57,934 nucleotides of DNA from positions 1 through 57,934 of the forward strand of contig NZ_JARPQB010000033.1 of the NCBI RefSeq assembly GCF_029478665.1, written 5' to 3'. This DNA comes from Pseudomonas entomophila. GTDB lineage: Bacteria; Pseudomonadota; Gammaproteobacteria; Pseudomonadales; Pseudomonadaceae. The notes beneath the pieces were generated by a model. The model was not told where the DNA came from. It searched no databases and saw only the letters and a program-made list of their open reading frames with translations. A program made the position numbers and the translations under genes. This document shows, one piece after another, positions 36,734 to 46,000 of this stretch (positions within the stretch are counted from its first letter, which is position 1; every line of letters starts with the position of its first letter).

Positions 36734-37216
36734 ATGCTCAAGCAAGCCCTCGTCCTGGCCGCCCTGCTGCTGCCCGGCGCCTATGCCAACGCCCACGAAT
36801 ACAGCAAAGGCGACCTGCACATCGCCCACCCCTGGTCGCTGGAGCTGCCGCCGAACGCGCCCAATGTCGCGGCGTACTTCGTCGTGCACAACAACGGCAA
36901 GAGCGATGACCGCCTGCTCTCGGCGGACACACCCATCAGCACCGACGCCCAACTGCATGAACATACGATGAGCGCCGCCGGCGCCATGAAGATGCAGCAG
37001 GTGCAAAGCGTGGTGGTGCCCGCCGGCAAGGACCTGACCTTCGCCCCCAGCGCCTACCATGTGATGATCATGCAGCCCAAGGACCGCAGCCTGCTGACCG
37101 ATGGCAAGCGCTTCCCGCTGACCCTGCACTTCGAGAAGGCCGGTGACATCACCGTCGAGGTCGCCGTGCAGAAGCAGCCGCCCGCCGACCAGGCGCAGCA
37201 CGAGCACACGCACTGA
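36734..37216 (+). CDS. Periplasmic copper chaperone, PCuAC family
   Basis: A protein of 160 residues. The signal peptide ends near AYANA (residue 20). The cupredoxin-like PCu(A)C domain has candidate ligands H77 and M79, M85 or M87, then H109 and M111 (LHEHTM... MKM... AYHVMIM), which match the family HxM...M...HxM pattern. A His-rich tail (HEHTH) adds metal-binding capacity. Such proteins carry Cu(I) in the periplasm, for instance to cytochrome oxidase. ATG 36734 follows GGAGAC and opens the signal peptide. Confidence 0.93.
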   Translation: MLKQALVLAALLLPGAYANAHEYSKGDLHIAHPWSLELPPNAPNVAAYFVVHNNGKSDDRLLSADTPISTDAQLHEHTMSAAGAMKMQQVQSVVVPAGKDLTFAPSAYHVMIMQPKDRSLLTDGKRFPLTLHFEKAGDITVEVAVQKQPPADQAQHEHTH

Positions 37217-37240
37217 TCAGCTAGCTGACTGGCGCTCGCC

Positions 37241-37666
37241 ATGAGCCTGCCGCGCTACAGCTCCGCCCGTACTACCCGCCCTGATCGCAGGCGCGTCGGT
37301 GGCGGCTGGCTGAGCCTGTTCGCCATGTGGATGATCTTCATCGGCCCGCTGGTTTCCCAGTCGATGCCGATGGAGCACCACGCCGGCATGCCCATGGACA
37401 TGTCGATGAGCATGCCCATGGCGCATGGCCACGACGAGCACCACGGCCACGGCAACGATGGCCAGTTGCATGTGATGTGGGAGAAGTGCGGCTACTGCAG
37501 CCTGCTGTTCAACTGCCCCGCCCTGCCCCAGACCCTCAGCCCGCTCAGCGCGGGCAGCGTCACCCCACCCAGCCACCTCACCGTCGCCACGCGCCAGGGC
37601 CATGCCCGGCAGGCTGTATTCCCCGGCGCCCGCAGCCGCGCGCCGCCCCGTTCTATCGTCGTTTGA
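37241..37666 (+). CDS. His/Met-rich DUF2946 protein, copper cluster
   Basis: A protein of 141 residues. A basic N-terminus and one hydrophobic segment (about 23-38) precede an extraordinary metal-binding stretch (about 42-80) rich in Met and His (MPMEHHAGMPMDMSMSM, AHGHDEHHGHG), then the cysteine motif EKCGYCSLLFNCP. Met-rich runs bind Cu(I) and His-rich runs bind Cu(II). It begins 24 bases after the PCuAC gene. It probably buffers or presents copper in the periplasm; the function is inferred. Confidence 0.87.
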   Translation: MSLPRYSSARTTRPDRRRVGGGWLSLFAMWMIFIGPLVSQSMPMEHHAGMPMDMSMSMPMAHGHDEHHGHGNDGQLHVMWEKCGYCSLLFNCPALPQTLSPLSAGSVTPPSHLTVATRQGHARQAVFPGARSRAPPRSIVV

Positions 37667-37685
37667 ACACAACACGATAAACGCC

Positions 37686-37703
37686 CGAAGCCAGGAGGCT
37701 TCG
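37686..37703 (+). other. Hairpin before the copper receptor gene
   Basis: CGAAGCC (37686-37692) and GGCTTCG (37697-37703) pair around AGGA, 33 bases before the receptor start and 20 after the second DUF2946 stop. No T-run follows. It may stabilise or partially attenuate the transcript. Confidence 0.45.
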
Positions 37704-37735
37704 CGCTGACTCACGACTGATCGACTGGAATCACT

Positions 37736-39793
37736 ATGTCCGGCTGCACCCCTGTTTTTACCCTTTCCCTGCGCGGCACCGTCGCCGTGCTCTGCGGCTC
37801 GCTGCTCGCGCCACTGGCCTTTGCCGCCGAAACCGGCCATGAAGGCCATGTACACGACCCGGCCGAGCTGAGCCCGACGGTGATCACCGCCATCGCCCCC
37901 AGCTCGCCGCTGACCGTGGTCACCAACCCCAAGGACCCGCGCCAACCCGTGCCGGCCAGCGACGGTGGCGACTACCTCAAGACCATCCCCGGCTTCTCGG
38001 TGATCCGCGCCGGCGGCACCAACGGCGACCCCGTGCTGCGCGGCATGTTCGGCTCGCGCCTGAACATCCTCACCAACGGCGGCATGATGCTCGGCGCCTG
38101 CCCTGGCCGCATGGACGCCCCGACCTCGTACATCTCGCCGGAAACCTACGACCGCCTCACCGTGATCAAGGGCCCGCAAAGCGTGATCTGGGGCCCGGGC
38201 GGCTCCGCTGGCACCATCCTGTTCGAGCGTGAGCCGGAGAAATTCGGCGAGCTGGGCAGCCGGGTCAACGGCAGCGTGCTGGCCGGCTCCAACGGCCGCT
38301 TCGACAAGGTGCTCGACGCTGCGGCCGGCAATCAGCTCGGCTATGTGCGCTTCATCGGCAACCAGTCGCACTCGGACGACTTCGAGGACGGCAACGGCGA
38401 CACCGTGCCTTCGCGCTGGGACAAGTGGAACGGCGATGTCAGCCTCGGCTGGACCCCGGACGCCGACACCCTGCTCGAACTGACCGCCGGCAAGGGCGAT
38501 GGCGAGGCGCGTTCGGCCGGGCGCGGCATGGACGGTTCGCAGTTCAAGCGCGAAAGCCTGGGGCTGCGTTTCGAGAAGTCCAACCTCGGCGAGGTGCTCG
38601 ACAAGGTCGAGGCGCAGGTCTACTACAACTACGCCGACCACGTGATGGACAACTACACCCTGCGCTCGACCGTCGGGATGCCGATGGCCAGCAACGTCGA
38701 CCGCCGCACCCTCGGCGCACGGATCAAGGCGACCTGGCGCTGGGCCGATGTACAACTGATCAGCGGCATCGATGCCCAAACCAACGAGCACCGCAAGCGC
38801 AACGGCATGGGCATCGACACGTACAAGGCCAAGCCCTGGGACAAGGACGCCGACTTCCATAACTATGGCGTGTTCGGCGAGTTGACCTGGTACGCCACCG
38901 GCGAAGACCGTTTGATCACCGGCGCGCGCCTGGACCGCGCCTCGGCCCGCGACTTCCGCAAGGGCGCTACCAGCGGCGACACCCGCGCCGACACCTTGCC
39001 CAGTGGCTTCGTGCGCTATGAGCACGACCTGGCAGCCGTGCCGGCCACCACCTACATCGGCCTGGGCCACACCCAGCGCTTCCCGGACTACTGGGAGCTG
39101 TTCTCGCCGACCCTGGCACCCACCGGTTCGGTGAATGCCTTCGACGGCATCAAGCCGGAAAAGACCACCCAACTCGACTTCGGCATCCAGTACCGCGACG
39201 AACGCCTGGAAGCCTGGGCGTCGGGCTACGTCGGGCAGATCCGCGACTACATCCTGTTCGACTACGTGCCAGGTATGGGCGGCATGGGCAGCCGACTCGT
39301 TTCCCAGGCGCAGAACGTCGACGCGCGCATCATGGGCGGCGAACTGGGCGCGGCCTACAAGCTGACCGAGAACTGGAAAGCCGATGCCACCCTGGCCTAC
39401 GCCTGGGGCAAGAACAGCAGCGACGGCAAGGCCCTGCCACAGATGCCACCGTTGGAAAGCCGCCTGGGCCTGACCTACAGCCGCGACACCTGGAGCGTCG
39501 GCGCCCTGTGGCGCCTCGTAGCGGAGCAGAACCGCATCGCCAAGAACCAGGGCAACGTGGTCGGCAAGGACTACGACACCAGCTCAGGCTTTGGCGTGTT
39601 CTCGCTCAACGGCGCCTACAAGATCAACAACAACCTCAAGCTCAGCGCGGGTGTCGACAACCTGTTCGACAAGGCCTACGCCGAGCACCTGAACCTGGCC
39701 GGGAACGCCGGGTTCGGCTACCCGGCCAACGCCACGGAACCGGTGAACGAGCCAGGCAGGACCTTCTGGACCAAGGTCGACTTCAGCTTCTGA
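37736..39793 (+). CDS. oprC: TonB-dependent copper receptor, OprC-like
   Basis: An outer-membrane receptor of 685 residues. The signal peptide ends near LAFA-AETGHEG, followed by a His-bearing stretch (GHEGHVHD). The plug domain (about 60-200) contains GMMLGACPGRMDAPTSY, and the CxxxM at C122/M126 matches the copper ligands described for P. aeruginosa OprC. A 22-stranded barrel with a C-terminal aromatic residue (KVDFSF) follows. The context of two DUF2946 proteins, PCuAC and PepSY supports copper uptake. Confidence 0.94.
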   Translation: MSGCTPVFTLSLRGTVAVLCGSLLAPLAFAAETGHEGHVHDPAELSPTVITAIAPSSPLTVVTNPKDPRQPVPASDGGDYLKTIPGFSVIRAGGTNGDPVLRGMFGSRLNILTNGGMMLGACPGRMDAPTSYISPETYDRLTVIKGPQSVIWGPGGSAGTILFEREPEKFGELGSRVNGSVLAGSNGRFDKVLDAAAGNQLGYVRFIGNQSHSDDFEDGNGDTVPSRWDKWNGDVSLGWTPDADTLLELTAGKGDGEARSAGRGMDGSQFKRESLGLRFEKSNLGEVLDKVEAQVYYNYADHVMDNYTLRSTVGMPMASNVDRRTLGARIKATWRWADVQLISGIDAQTNEHRKRNGMGIDTYKAKPWDKDADFHNYGVFGELTWYATGEDRLITGARLDRASARDFRKGATSGDTRADTLPSGFVRYEHDLAAVPATTYIGLGHTQRFPDYWELFSPTLAPTGSVNAFDGIKPEKTTQLDFGIQYRDERLEAWASGYVGQIRDYILFDYVPGMGGMGSRLVSQAQNVDARIMGGELGAAYKLTENWKADATLAYAWGKNSSDGKALPQMPPLESRLGLTYSRDTWSVGALWRLVAEQNRIAKNQGNVVGKDYDTSSGFGVFSLNGAYKINNNLKLSAGVDNLFDKAYAEHLNLAGNAGFGYPANATEPVNEPGRTFWTKVDFSF

Positions 39794-39851
39794 CAACAAC
39801 AAACGGGCGCGGGACCTGACCGCGCCCAACCAAGGTCTACGGGAGGCTCTC

Positions 39852-41216
39852 ATGAGCAAACCAAACGTTTCCTTCTACAACCTTGCGTGGCGCTGGCATT
39901 TCTATGCCGGGCTGTTCGTGGCGCCGTTCATGATCCTGCTGGCGATCACCGGGATCATCTACCTGTTCAAGCCACAGCTCGACCCGCTGCTGTACCGCGA
40001 GCTGATGGTGGTCGAGGCCGGCCATCACCGGCAAAGCGCCGACACCCTGCTGGCCAACGTGCGCCAGGCTTATCCACAGGGCCATGTCGGCCAGTACCTG
40101 CCACCGCTGAATGCCGAACGCAGCGCGCAGTTCGTGGTGCATGACGGCGGCCGCGAGCTGAACGTGTTCATCGACCCGTACAGCGGCAAGGTGCTGGGCG
40201 AGCAGGACGGCAAGCAGAACCTGCAAGCCATCGCCCGCGCCCTGCATGGCGAACTGATGGTCGGCACGGTCGGTGACCGGCTGGTGGAACTGGCGGCCGG
40301 CTGGGGCATCGTTCTGGTCGTGTCCGGCCTCTATCTCTGGTGGCCACGCGGGCGCAACAGCGCCGGCGTGCTGTGGCCACGTTTCAGCGCACGCGGCCGG
40401 GTGCTGTGGCGCGACCTGCATGCCGTCACCGGCTTCTGGGGCTCGGCCCTGCTGCTGTTGATGCTGATCAGCGGCATGACCTGGACCGGGCTGTGGGGCA
40501 AGCAGTATGCCGACCTGTGGAACCGCTTTCCGGCGGCCATGTGGAATGACGTGCCGAAGTCCGATAAAGAAGCGCGTGACCTCAACAGTGCCCATCGCCA
40601 GACCGTGCCGTGGGCCCTGGAGAACACCCCGATGCCGGTGTCCGGCGCCCATGCCGAGCATGCCGGGCATCACAGGATGGACCACGCACCCGCGGCGCCG
40701 CAGGTCAGCCTGCAACAGGTCGAGGATGTCGCCACCCTGCGCCAGGTCGAGCCGGGCTACAGCATCACCCTGCCGACCCGTGCCGAGGGCGTGTTCACCA
40801 TCGCGGTGTTCGCCGACGATCCGCGCAACGACGCCACCCTGCATGTGGACCAGTACACCGGAAAGGTGCTGGCCGATGTGCGCTGGCAAGACTACAGCCC
40901 GGTGGCCCGCGCCACGGAGCTGGGGGTGATGCTGCATGAGGGCAAGATGTTCGGGCCGTTGAACCAGATCGTCATCCTGCTGGTGTGCCTGATGATCCTG
41001 CTGGGCTCGGTGAGCGGGCTGGTGATGTGGTGGAAGCGCAAGCCGGATGGTGGGCTGGGGGTGCCGCCGCTGCGCCATGACCTGCCGCGCTGGAAGACGG
41101 CGGTGGGGGTGATGGTGGTACTGGGGGTCGCCTTCCCGCTGGTGGGGGCCTCGATGGTGGTGATGTGGGTGGTGGATAGCCTGGTGGTGAGACGCCGGGC
41201 CATGGTTCAGGCTTGA
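39852..41216 (+). CDS. PepSY-domain inner-membrane protein
   Basis: A protein of 454 residues of the PepSY-associated TM family, with four main membrane helices: about 15-37 (FYAGLFVAPFMILLAITGIIYLF), 145-165, 193-215 (ALLLLMLISGMTWTGL), and 370-395, plus a further C-terminal pair. PepSY domains lie in the periplasmic loops. A His-rich stretch (GAHAEHAGHHRMDH, about 263-276) may bind metal. Family members accompany TonB receptors and may reduce the metal at the inner membrane. It starts 58 bases after the receptor gene and ends the cluster. Confidence 0.9.
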   Translation: MSKPNVSFYNLAWRWHFYAGLFVAPFMILLAITGIIYLFKPQLDPLLYRELMVVEAGHHRQSADTLLANVRQAYPQGHVGQYLPPLNAERSAQFVVHDGGRELNVFIDPYSGKVLGEQDGKQNLQAIARALHGELMVGTVGDRLVELAAGWGIVLVVSGLYLWWPRGRNSAGVLWPRFSARGRVLWRDLHAVTGFWGSALLLLMLISGMTWTGLWGKQYADLWNRFPAAMWNDVPKSDKEARDLNSAHRQTVPWALENTPMPVSGAHAEHAGHHRMDHAPAAPQVSLQQVEDVATLRQVEPGYSITLPTRAEGVFTIAVFADDPRNDATLHVDQYTGKVLADVRWQDYSPVARATELGVMLHEGKMFGPLNQIVILLVCLMILLGSVSGLVMWWKRKPDGGLGVPPLRHDLPRWKTAVGVMVVLGVAFPLVGASMVVMWVVDSLVVRRRAMVQA

Positions 41217-41224
41217 GATTGCCG

Positions 41225-41326
41225 GGGGCGCTTTGCGCCCCTTTCGCGGCACAAGGCCGCTCCTACAGGGGATCGCGGTCGCCTGTAGGAGCGGCCTTGT
41301 GCCGCGAAAGGGCTGCGCAGCAGCCC
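41225..41326. repeat. Inverted REP pair with two companion hairpins
   Basis: The inverse REP is at 41242-41266 and the direct REP at 41284-41309. Outer hairpins are GGGGCGC-TTT-GCGCCCC (41225-41241, nine bases after the PepSY stop, with TTT following) and GGGCTGC-GCA-GCAGCCC (41310-41326). The left hairpin probably terminates the copper operon. Confidence 0.87.
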
Positions 41327-41472
41327 CACCCATCCATTGACCGCGATCATGTCCACGACCGCGCTGCACCGCCAAGATCGTGTCGATCTGCCACGCCCGT
41401 GATCGGAACACGACGTGATAGCCTACGCGGCTTTCGCTCACAAAAAGACTGACCCTCAATGGAATGCAGCCT

Positions 41473-42879
41473 ATGACCCGGACCTCCCAGACACCCTCTG
41501 AAGAGCAACACCTGCAACGCAACCTGACCAACCGCCACATCCAGCTCATCGCCATTGGCGGCGCCATCGGCACCGGCCTGTTCATGGGCTCGGGCAAGAC
41601 CATCAGCCTGGCCGGCCCGTCGATCATCTTCGTCTACATGATCATCGGCTTCATGCTGTTCTTCGTCATGCGCGCCATGGGCGAGCTGCTGCTGTCGAAC
41701 CTCAACTACAAGTCGTTCATCGATTTCTCCGCCGACCTGCTCGGCCCCTGGGCCGGCTACTTCACCGGCTGGACCTACTGGTTCTGCTGGGTGGTCACCG
41801 GCATCGCCGACGTGGTGGCGATCGCCGCCTACACCCAGTTCTGGTTCCCCGACCTGCCGCAGTGGATACCGGCGCTGAGCTGCGTGGCCCTGCTGCTGTC
41901 GCTGAACCTGGTGACGGTGAAGATGTTCGGCGAGATGGAGTTCTGGTTCGCCCTGATCAAGATCATCGCCATCATGGGCCTGGTCGCCACCGGCCTGTAC
42001 ATGGTCATCACCGGCTTCCAGTCGCCAAGCGGGCACACCGCTAACCTGGCCAACCTGTGGAATGACGGCGGCATGTTCCCCAACGGTATGCTCGGCTTCT
42101 TCGCCGGCTTCCAGATCGCCGTGTTCGCCTTCGTCGGCATCGAACTGGTGGGCACCACCGCGGCCGAAGCGAAGAACCCCGAGCGCACCTTGCCGCGGGC
42201 GATCAACTCGATCCCGATCCGCATCATCGTGTTCTATGTACTGGCGCTGATCGCGATCATGGCCGTGACCCCATGGCGTGACGTGGTGCCGGGCAAGAGC
42301 CCGTTCGTCGAGCTGTTCGTGCTGGCCGGCCTGCCGGCGGCGGCAAGCATCATCAACTTCGTGGTGCTGACTTCTGCGGCCTCGTCGGCCAACAGTGGTG
42401 TTTTCTCCACCAGCCGCATGCTGTTCGGCCTGGCCCAGGAGGGCGATGCGCCCAAGGCGTTCGAGAAACTCTCGCGCCGCGCGGTGCCGGCCAACGGCCT
42501 GTACTTCTCCTGCACCTGCCTGCTGCTGGGCGCGGTGCTGATCTACCTGGTACCCAATGTGATCGAAGCCTTCACCCTGGTGACGACGGTGTCGGCGGTG
42601 CTGTTCATGTTCGTGTGGACGCTGATCCTGCTGTCGTACCTGAGCTACCGCAAGAACCGCGCGGCGCTGCATGAAGCGTCGAGCTACAAGATGCCCGGCG
42701 GGCGCTTCATGTGCTACGTGTGCCTGGTGTTCTTCGCTGGCATTCTGGTGCTGTTGAGCCTGGAGGCGGATACCCGCTCGGCGCTGGTGGTGACACCGAT
42801 CTGGTTCTTGTTGCTGGCAGTGACCTACCAGTTTGTGCGCAGCAAGCGCCAGCCGCGGGTGGCCGTGTATAACCGTTGA
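41473..42879 (+). CDS. cycA: D-serine/D-alanine/glycine permease (CycA-type APC)
   Basis: A proton symporter of about 468 residues from the amino-acid/polyamine/organocation family with 12 transmembrane helices. The N-terminal NLTNRHIQLIAIGGAIGTGLFMGSG is the APC substrate-site signature. FAFVGIELVGTTAAEAKNPERTLPRAINS is the conserved TM6-loop of this subgroup. The sequence closely resembles CycA transporters for glycine, D-alanine and D-serine; the exact substrate is inferred. An in-frame ATG at 41464 is an alternative start. It stands alone between the copper cluster and the Tc gene. Confidence 0.9.
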   Translation: MTRTSQTPSEEQHLQRNLTNRHIQLIAIGGAIGTGLFMGSGKTISLAGPSIIFVYMIIGFMLFFVMRAMGELLLSNLNYKSFIDFSADLLGPWAGYFTGWTYWFCWVVTGIADVVAIAAYTQFWFPDLPQWIPALSCVALLLSLNLVTVKMFGEMEFWFALIKIIAIMGLVATGLYMVITGFQSPSGHTANLANLWNDGGMFPNGMLGFFAGFQIAVFAFVGIELVGTTAAEAKNPERTLPRAINSIPIRIIVFYVLALIAIMAVTPWRDVVPGKSPFVELFVLAGLPAAASIINFVVLTSAASSANSGVFSTSRMLFGLAQEGDAPKAFEKLSRRAVPANGLYFSCTCLLLGAVLIYLVPNVIEAFTLVTTVSAVLFMFVWTLILLSYLSYRKNRAALHEASSYKMPGGRFMCYVCLVFFAGILVLLSLEADTRSALVVTPIWFLLLAVTYQFVRSKRQPRVAVYNR

Positions 42880-42995
42880 GTAACCGGCGGGCCGCTACGC
42901 GGTCCGCCTCACCCAGCCAGCGCGAAGCATAGCTGGCCATGTGTGCCACCTGACAATTCTGCCAGTTGTGCGCTCCCCTGCACCGTTCTTGAATA

Positions 42996-43013
42996 GCGAG
43001 AAGTCATTCTCGC
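42996..43013. promoter_or_regulatory. Perfect palindrome upstream of the Tc-toxin gene
   Basis: GCGAGAA-GTCA-TTCTCGC is an 18-base exact inverted repeat 50 bases before the toxin start. The lack of a T-run and its promoter-proximal place suggest an operator. The cognate regulator is unknown. The rest of 42880-43062 shows only an imperfect GC-rich hairpin after cycA. Confidence 0.5.
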
Positions 43014-43062
43014 ACCGGCTCTACGTCGCGTGCGCCCGCCACGCATCACGGAGCTAGTTGCC

Positions 43063-46000
43063 ATGGCTACTCAACACACGGATAACAGTGCCAACACCTA
43101 TGCAAAGTTGTTTCCCGAACAACTCGCCAATCTAGCGAACCCCGACGCGCCGGAATCGAACAGCGGCCCAATCGCCTATCTGCACGACCTATATAAAGAG
43201 GTGTTGGCGCAGGAGGGAAACAGCAGATCGACAGATCGCCTGACCCTGGCACAACGCCGCCCTGATATTGCGCAGTTGTTCCTGGACCCGGATAGCCTTG
43301 AGCAACCCATATCCGCGTTGACACTGGCCGTACGTAGCCTTGCTCGACAAGCACAAAGCCATGCCGGCGCCACGGCTTATTTGCCCGAAGTGCTCGCCAG
43401 CGCCGGTAAACATGCCGATCTGCCGTTCCACGCGGCTCAGGAGCAGATCAAGGCGACGCTAAAACAGCGAAAATTATCTTACTTCGACCTGCTGCAACAG
43501 GCTCAGTACAGTTACCCCAACTTCTGCAACCAGCACTTGCGAGATGATGATCTTCGCGAGGTCATGCTCAAGGCATGCGGCCTCAGCCCGGCGTTGAAAA
43601 GCCTCTTGCTGGATCACTCTGCAATCACTGAGGCCAGCTATAAGTGGCAATCGCTCTACGGTGTGCCGGACACGATCGAAGCCCCCCTCACCCACTTGCA
43701 GGATATCGACACCTACTGCCGCCAATCGGGTTTGACGACCCCAGAAGTTTTGCAACTCCTGGCCGTTTCCGGCATTGATGACAATGCCCAGACAGGCTTC
43801 ACCTCCGTGCGATGCTCTCAACACTACAGCGCGGGGAAACCCGCCGACGGCCTGCAGTACGGCGCGATTTATCTCAATGCAGGGCGTACCACCGCGCTGA
43901 CTGTAAAAGATGCCCGTACTGAGGCGGGTATCACTCTGCAGTTTGACCAACCCACACAATCCAGCCTGGTGCGCATGTACCAGATGGTTCGCCTGCAACG
44001 CGCACTGGAACTTCCCTTCGCCGAGGTCGACTGGCTGCTGGTATCGATCCTGCGCGCCCAGGGGCAGACCGGTGACTGGCGAATCACAGACGAGACCCTG
44101 CAAGCGCTGGGCGTGTACCTCTACCTCAACGAAGCCCATGCTGTCAGCGCCGAGCAGTTTGCGGCATTGATCTATCAGGTATGCCCTTACTCCACCAATG
44201 AAAACCCACCGCTGCTGGACCGTGTGCTGGATGGACCACGTGGTGAGCACGCTGCCGAGTTACAGGCACCGCTGCAGGTCAATGACGAGCCGTTCGACCC
44301 TGCGGATAATGACGCGGGCCAGCACCAGATCCTCGCCGGATTGAACGTTGCGCTTGGCTGCGATGAACACACAACCCTTGCTTACCTCGAGCAGGCAAGG
44401 CAGGCACTGAAGCTGCAACAACCGAATACGTCATTGCCAGTAATCTCCTCCCTGTACCGGCTCAGCCGGCTCCATCGCCTGCTGCAACGTGACTTTGCCC
44501 AGTACATAAGCATGCTTGCGCTGTTGGATCCGGCAGGCCAACGATTGCTACCACAGCTTGCTGGCACGCCGGCTGTGAGCAGTGACGTCGACACCGACAT
44601 GCTTGATGTGCTGGTAGCGCTGAGTAACCTTGATCGCTGGCTACGCCAGGAGCAGGTAGCGCCTTTGGACCTGCTCGGCGCGCTGACCGAGGTCAAAGAT
44701 GCCAAGCTCTCGTCCGACAGCTCGCTGGTCAGAGCAATCAATCAGCTGCTGCCGAAGAACGATGCCACAGCAGGGCCCACCGCACCTGCTGCGCCGATCG
44801 CTACGAAGAATACGGCCAGTGATGAGGCCACAACGGATACGTTCATCGCTCAGTTGCTGATGATGGCGTTCGCAGGCAGCGGCAAAGATGTCATATTCAG
44901 TCAAGCGCATGTCGGCACGTTGCTACGTTGGTGCAACACCACTGCCGGTGAGCTGTGGGCAGACATCGAGCGTGCCACCGACGAGCAGGGCTGCTTGCTA
45001 CAGCCACAGCAGCTTGACGGCAGCCTGTGGCTGACGCTGAAGCGTCACGCGCAGGTCATCAACCTGCTGCGCCTGAGCCCAATGACGATCACGACCCTGT
45101 GCGACATGCCCGAACGCTTCGATCTGCAAGGCGATGTGAGTCTGGATGCAGAGGCCGGCTCGACCGACCAGAGCGGTGCCCAACAGGCACCCGCCAAGCC
45201 GCCGACCCTCGATCTGGATCTGTGCTATCAGCTCAGTCGCTATCGGCGCCTGATCGAAGTCAGTCGCGCCAATCGCCTCAGTGAGGCCGATACTGCCCGT
45301 TACCTGACAAACCATAGCCATAGCGAAGATTCCGCGGCAGTTGAGTCGGCCGTCGAAGCGCTGAGCGCACTGACAGGCTGGTCGAAAACCGAAACGGCTG
45401 AAGCCGTCCCCTACAACCGGACGCTTGTTGATTTCCAGAACCCCATTCCACGATTTGACACCTATCTTGCCGGGCTGACCGCGGAAGAAGCTGCGCTGAT
45501 AAGGAAGGAGGGGCAAAAACGATTCGTTACTGACTTTGTGCTGCGTTATAAAGCTCCCGAGAAATATAACGACACGTTGCTTCAAAGTGCCGTAGAAAAG
45601 TTTGATAAGTTCCTCAAGGACAACCCCGGTCCCCTCAGGGTCACGAGCAAGCAATATGGGAACCTTGGCAACCCTGCCTACTGGACTCGAATGGCAGAAG
45701 AGTGGAAAGCCTACAATATCGCAAAGGGGAATACTTTTTACAAACATCGCCTCTTCAGCCCGATCTCATTCGAACAGCTACCCGAGGGTTGGGACAAGGA
45801 AGCGCGTTGGCACCCCTGTGTCCCCTCAACGGTCACTGATCTCGACTATGTTCTGCGCTTGCAGGCACTGTGTTATCAGACAGGTTTGAGCTGCAGCACC
45901 TTGACTGCCCTTGAGGGTCTGGAAGACGACAGTCCTTATCTGGCAGTCGAGGCCGTCAGTCATGCGCTGATGACGGGGCTTGACGCCGATTGCCGCGAAA

